Source: Amycolatopsis coloradensis (GTDB taxonomy: Bacteria > Actinomycetota > Actinomycetes > Mycobacteriales > Pseudonocardiaceae). Taken from it: a stretch of DNA of 64,000 nucleotides. The stretch is taken from the NCBI RefSeq assembly GCF_001953865.1, contig NZ_MQUQ01000001.1, positions 1-64,000 of the forward strand, read 5' to 3'. Shown piece by piece: positions 61,005-64,000 of the stretch. A program made the translations under genes and the position numbers. The notes beneath the pieces are model-generated. The model was not told where the DNA came from, searched no databases, and was given only the letters and a program-made list of their open reading frames with translations. How positions within the stretch are numbered: position 1 is the stretch's first letter; the number at the start of each line of letters is the position of its first letter.

Positions 61005-64000
61005 TCAGGAGGACGTGGGCGCGGCCAGCAGGCCTCGGTCGTAGGCGATCGCGACGGCCTCGGCCCGGCGGCTCGCGCCGAGTTTCGCCATCACGCGCGA
61101 AAGGTGGACGCTCACCGTCTTCTCGCTGATGTACAGCTCCTCGCCGACCTGCCGGTTGGTCCGGCCGAGCGCGACGCGCTCCAGCACGTCCCGTTCCCGG
61201 TCGGTCAGAGGATCGACGACGTCTCGGCGCGGGGCCGCGGGCGCCCCGGGAAGCTCGACACGCGCCCGGTGGCTCAGATCCTGGACGGCCTCGCGCAGCG
61301 GGCAGGCCCCCAGCTTGTCGGCCACCGCGTGCGCGGCCAGCAGCTCCGACGCGGCGAGCGCGGTGTCGCCGTCGGACGCCAGCAAGGACTTCGCGTGCTG
61401 CAGACGGCACATGGCCTGCTCGTACACCGCGCCGTACCCGAACGCCTCGACCGCCTTCGCCCACAACGCCGGATCGCCCGCGCCGCGCAGACAGCTGCCC
61501 AGCGCCTCGAGCCGGGCGAGCCACGCCAGCGCCTCCGGGCCGAGCGACACCGAACGCGGGATGCCGTGTTCGGCGCACCGGCGGCCGTGGGCGAGCATCT
61601 TCTCGCCCGACTCCACCGCGGCGTTCACGGTCGCCTGATCCCCGCGGACCCGGGCTTCGGCGGCCTGCGCGACGGCCGCCGCGAGGCCGTGCACGCTGAT
61701 CCGGATCCCCCCGAGCACCGCGGGTTCGACCTCTTCGAGCCAGTCGATCAGCTCGTGCGCCTGCCGCACCGCGCCCGCGTGGTCCCCACGCCAGGTCGCG
61801 AGCTGGATGGCGGCGTCCCCCGACGCGAGCGCGATCGAGTAGTCCGCGCTCCAGTGCCGGTGCAGGCTCGGCAGAATCTTGTCCGCGTCCGCGAAGCGGC
61901 CCTGTCCGACGACGAACTGCGCCCAGATCCCCAGGAACCGCCCGGCGACGACGCTCGAAACGCCGCGGCCCGCGCGGCCGGCGTCGTCGTCTTCCGGCCA
62001 GTCCCCGCTGACGTAGCGCAGCGTGAGGTGCTTGGTCCGCAGTTCGATCCCGAACGAACTCCAGGTCAGCCCGGTCTCCTTGGCACGCTGGATGCCCTTG
62101 GCGTAGTACTTCAGCGCGGAAGGGATCTCCGCCCTGTCGTCGTAGCTCAGCCCGAGGAAGTGCAGTGCCCGCAGTTCGCCGTTGAGCGCGCCGGAATCCC
62201 TCGCCTTCCGCTCGGCCTGGCGCAGCCGCTCCCGCGCCTCCTCGACGTCGCCCGCCGAATCGGCCAGCGTGCCGAGCGAGACCAGCGCGGCCGCTTCCGC
62301 CCCGCCGGCACCGATGGCCCTGGCGTCGGCGACCGCGGCCAGCGCGCAGTGCAGGGCCTCGTCCTGCCTGTCGATCAGCCTCAGGATGCCCGCCCTGGTG
62401 GCGAGCACCCAGGCCCGTGCGGAACTCGCTTCGGTGTGTTCGACCAGGCTCCAGGCCTTGTCGATCGCCTCGACGACCTCGTCCAGCGTGCCGTCGACCG
62501 AAAGCAGCGCCTCCGCGTGCCGCCGCCAGACCTTGGCGGCCCGCTCGTTGCCGGTGTCCGGGCCGAGTGCCTCGGTCGCGGACCGCGAATACGCGACCGC
62601 CCGCTCCGGCTCCCCCGACGTGCTCGCGAAATACGACGCCTCGTGCAGCAGCCGGAGTTCGTCGAAGTCCGAAGGCCGTTCCGGCGCGGGTACGGCGTCC
62701 CAAATGGACAGTGCCTGCTCGACGTGCCGCAACGCGGAACCGGGCGCGCCCAGCTTCTCGGCCTCGTCCATCGCGCGCAGCAGCGCGGCCAGCGCGCCGA
62801 CGAAGTCCTTGCTCTCCAGGCTGTGGTGCGCGAGCCGCGCGTCCTGGCCGCGGCTCTGCGTCCGGGTGCGGATCCGCGACGCGTAGGCCGCGTGCATGCG
62901 CACCCGCTCCCCCGGGAGCAGGTCGCCGTAGACCGCTTCCTGTAGCAAAGCGTGGCGGAAGGTGTAGAAGCCGTTCTCGATCACCAGGACGTGATGCTGC
63001 ACCGCCTCGCGCAGGGCCTCGTCGAGGTCGAGTTCGTCCAGTCCGGAAATCTCGGCGAGCGCGGCGTGCGCCACCGAGTCCTTGGCGACCGAGACCACGC
63101 GCAGCACCCGGCGGGTGACCTGGGAAAGCTGCTCCACCCGGGCGAGGAGCACTTCGGCAAGCCCGGCGGGGAGGTCGCGGCAGTCCTTCGCGGACGCGAG
63201 CAGTTCCTCGACGAAGAACGGATTGCCCTCGGACCGGGAGACGATGTCGGCGACCATGTCCTGGCCGATCGGCTCGTCGGCCAGCGCCTCGACGAACGCG
63301 CGCGCGTCCTCGGCGCCGAACGGCTTGACCTCGACGCGTTCGACCGCGCCCAGCCGCACCACCTCGGACAGCAGCCCCCGCAGCGGATGCCGCCGGTGGA
63401 CGTCCTCCTCGCGATAGCTCGCCACCACCAGCAACCGCTGGGTGCGCAGCCTCGTCATCAGGAAGGACAGCAGGTTCCGGGTGGAGCCGTCGGCCCAGTG
63501 CAGATCCTCCAGCAGGATCACCACCGGCCGGACCTGCGCGATGACGCTCAGCACCCCCAGTACCGCGTCGAACAGCTGGAGCTGGCCGAGGTCCTGTTCG
63601 GGCCTGAGCCGTTGCGTCGACACCCGTTCGCTCGCGGTGAGCTGACCGTCTTCGATGGCGGGGAAGTCCTCCGCCTGTGGCATTTGCGGGAGCAGCCTGC
63701 CCAGTGCCGGCCGGGCCCGGACCGCGGCGGTGACCGCGGGATCGGACGTCGTCGCCAGCGGCGCCAGCGCCTCGGCGAACGGAAGATAAGGAAGCCCGCC
63801 CTCATGGACGTCGATACAGCGCCCGCTGAGCACCAGGGCGCCCGCGCCGGCGGCGTACTCGCCGAGCGCGGTCAGGAGGCGGGTCTTGCCGACGCCGGCG
63901 TCTCCGGAGAGCAGCACCGCGCCCGCCTCTGCCCGTTCGGCACGGGCGAAGGCGGCGCGGAGCTGCCGCATCTCCTGAGTGCGGGCGACGATCGGGATTC
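61005..64000 (-). CDS. LuxR-family regulator with AAA ATPase domain (LAL type), 5' end outside window
   Basis: At least 997 residues are present; the frame is open to the right edge, where IPIVARTQEMRQLRAAFARA marks the usual start of the ATPase domain. The Walker A is LLSGDAGVGKTRLLTALGE, Walker B VVILLEDLHWAD. A long helical-repeat (TPR-like) region follows, and the last 65 residues form a LuxR helix-turn-helix: LTDRERDVLERVALGRTNRQ, then EELYISEKTVSVHLSRVMAK. It is an ATP-dependent transcription activator of the MalT/LAL class. Target unknown. Confidence 0.92.
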   Translation of the reverse strand, partial: IPIVARTQEMRQLRAAFARAERAEAGAVLLSGDAGVGKTRLLTALGEYAAGAGALVLSGRCIDVHEGGLPYLPFAEALAPLATTSDPAVTAAVRARPALGRLLPQMPQAEDFPAIEDGQLTASERVSTQRLRPEQDLGQLQLFDAVLGVLSVIAQVRPVVILLEDLHWADGSTRNLLSFLMTRLRTQRLLVVASYREEDVHRRHPLRGLLSEVVRLGAVERVEVKPFGAEDARAFVEALADEPIGQDMVADIVSRSEGNPFFVEELLASAKDCRDLPAGLAEVLLARVEQLSQVTRRVLRVVSVAKDSVAHAALAEISGLDELDLDEALREAVQHHVLVIENGFYTFRHALLQEAVYGDLLPGERVRMHAAYASRIRTRTQSRGQDARLAHHSLESKDFVGALAALLRAMDEAEKLGAPGSALRHVEQALSIWDAVPAPERPSDFDELRLLHEASYFASTSGEPERAVAYSRSATEALGPDTGNERAAKVWRRHAEALLSVDGTLDEVVEAIDKAWSLVEHTEASSARAWVLATRAGILRLIDRQDEALHCALAAVADARAIGAGGAEAAALVSLGTLADSAGDVEEARERLRQAERKARDSGALNGELRALHFLGLSYDDRAEIPSALKYYAKGIQRAKETGLTWSSFGIELRTKHLTLRYVSGDWPEDDDAGRAGRGVSSVVAGRFLGIWAQFVVGQGRFADADKILPSLHRHWSADYSIALASGDAAIQLATWRGDHAGAVRQAHELIDWLEEVEPAVLGGIRISVHGLAAAVAQAAEARVRGDQATVNAAVESGEKMLAHGRRCAEHGIPRSVSLGPEALAWLARLEALGSCLRGAGDPALWAKAVEAFGYGAVYEQAMCRLQHAKSLLASDGDTALAASELLAAHAVADKLGACPLREAVQDLSHRARVELPGAPAAPRRDVVDPLTDRERDVLERVALGRTNRQVGEELYISEKTVSVHLSRVMAKLGASRRAEAVAIAYDRGLLAAPTSS

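Overview
The window is a 64 kb piece of a high-GC actinobacterial chromosome, most likely Amycolatopsis or a close Pseudonocardiaceae relative. The grounds are very GC-rich codon use, many GTG starts and 4-bp ATGA/GTGA gene overlaps, F420-dependent oxidoreductases, a complete cvnABCD conservon, small ESX-like secreted proteins, and a KstR-controlled steroid catabolic block whose gene order matches the cholesterol cluster of Mycobacterium tuberculosis. The genus is an inference from these traits, not a database match.

Layout. 1-0.8 kb: a LexA-type box at the left edge, a decayed IS30 transposase and a truncated DUF6881 gene. 0.9-3.5 kb: acyl desaturase, XRE regulator, secreted subtilase. 3.6-13.8 kb: sterol ring degradation, with hsaA-hsaD-hsaC-hsaB on the minus strand, a KstD-like flavoprotein, and a plus-strand operon kstD-kshA-small Cys protein-kshB-chsH3. 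13.8-16 kb: methyltransferase, stand-alone riboflavin kinase domain, DUF5134 membrane protein. 16-20.8 kb: side-chain degradation operon chsE1-chsE2-chsH2-chsH1-ltp2. 21-23.7 kb: divergent wax ester/DGAT synthase and esterase. 23.9-27.9 kb: SWIM protein and SNF2 helicase pair. 28-30.9 kb: fadE34/chsE3 divergent from kstR. 30.9-36 kb: two F420-type enzymes and fused isobutyryl-CoA mutase icmF. 36-38 kb: ArsR/DUF899 pair, a structured intergenic region, DHFR-like protein. 38-43.3 kb: conservon cvnA-D. 44-46 kb: DUF485 plus Na+/organic acid symporter. 46-48.5 kb: TetR/MFS pair with three operators. 48.5-51.4 kb: small membrane proteins, lytic transglycosylase, an unknown protein and a 55-residue membrane protein. 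51.5-55.9 kb: truncated crotonase, GNAT, alpha-methylacyl-CoA racemase, acyl-CoA dehydrogenase, TetR. 56-59.2 kb: compact ESX-like cassette. 59.3-64 kb: gabD2 and a large LuxR-family ATPase regulator that runs off the right edge.

How it works together. Sterol side chains would be shortened by racemase/acyl-CoA dehydrogenases (ChsE1-E2, ChsE3), hydratases (ChsH1-H2, ChsH3) and the Ltp2 retro-aldolase. The rings would be opened by KstD and KshAB and cleaved by HsaAB, HsaC and HsaD. Five 14-bp sites of the form TnnAACnnGTTnnA (two with one end mismatch) lie in front of hsaA, between the two KstD-type genes, before chsE1, between the wax synthase and esterase, and between fadE34 and kstR. This suggests one KstR regulon spanning 7-30 kb that also includes a neutral-lipid synthase/esterase pair.

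Most interesting beyond the known pathway: a family of intergenic nested palindromes, three with identical 26-bp arms in length but different sequence; a conserved-looking small Cys protein wedged between kshA and kshB; an ESX-like cassette starting with two YbaB-like genes; a duplicated short-motif module in the C-terminus of CvnA; and a 177-bp region bounded by exact 14-bp inverted repeats that could be a structured RNA or a small mobile element. No tRNA, rRNA or CRISPR array was seen.
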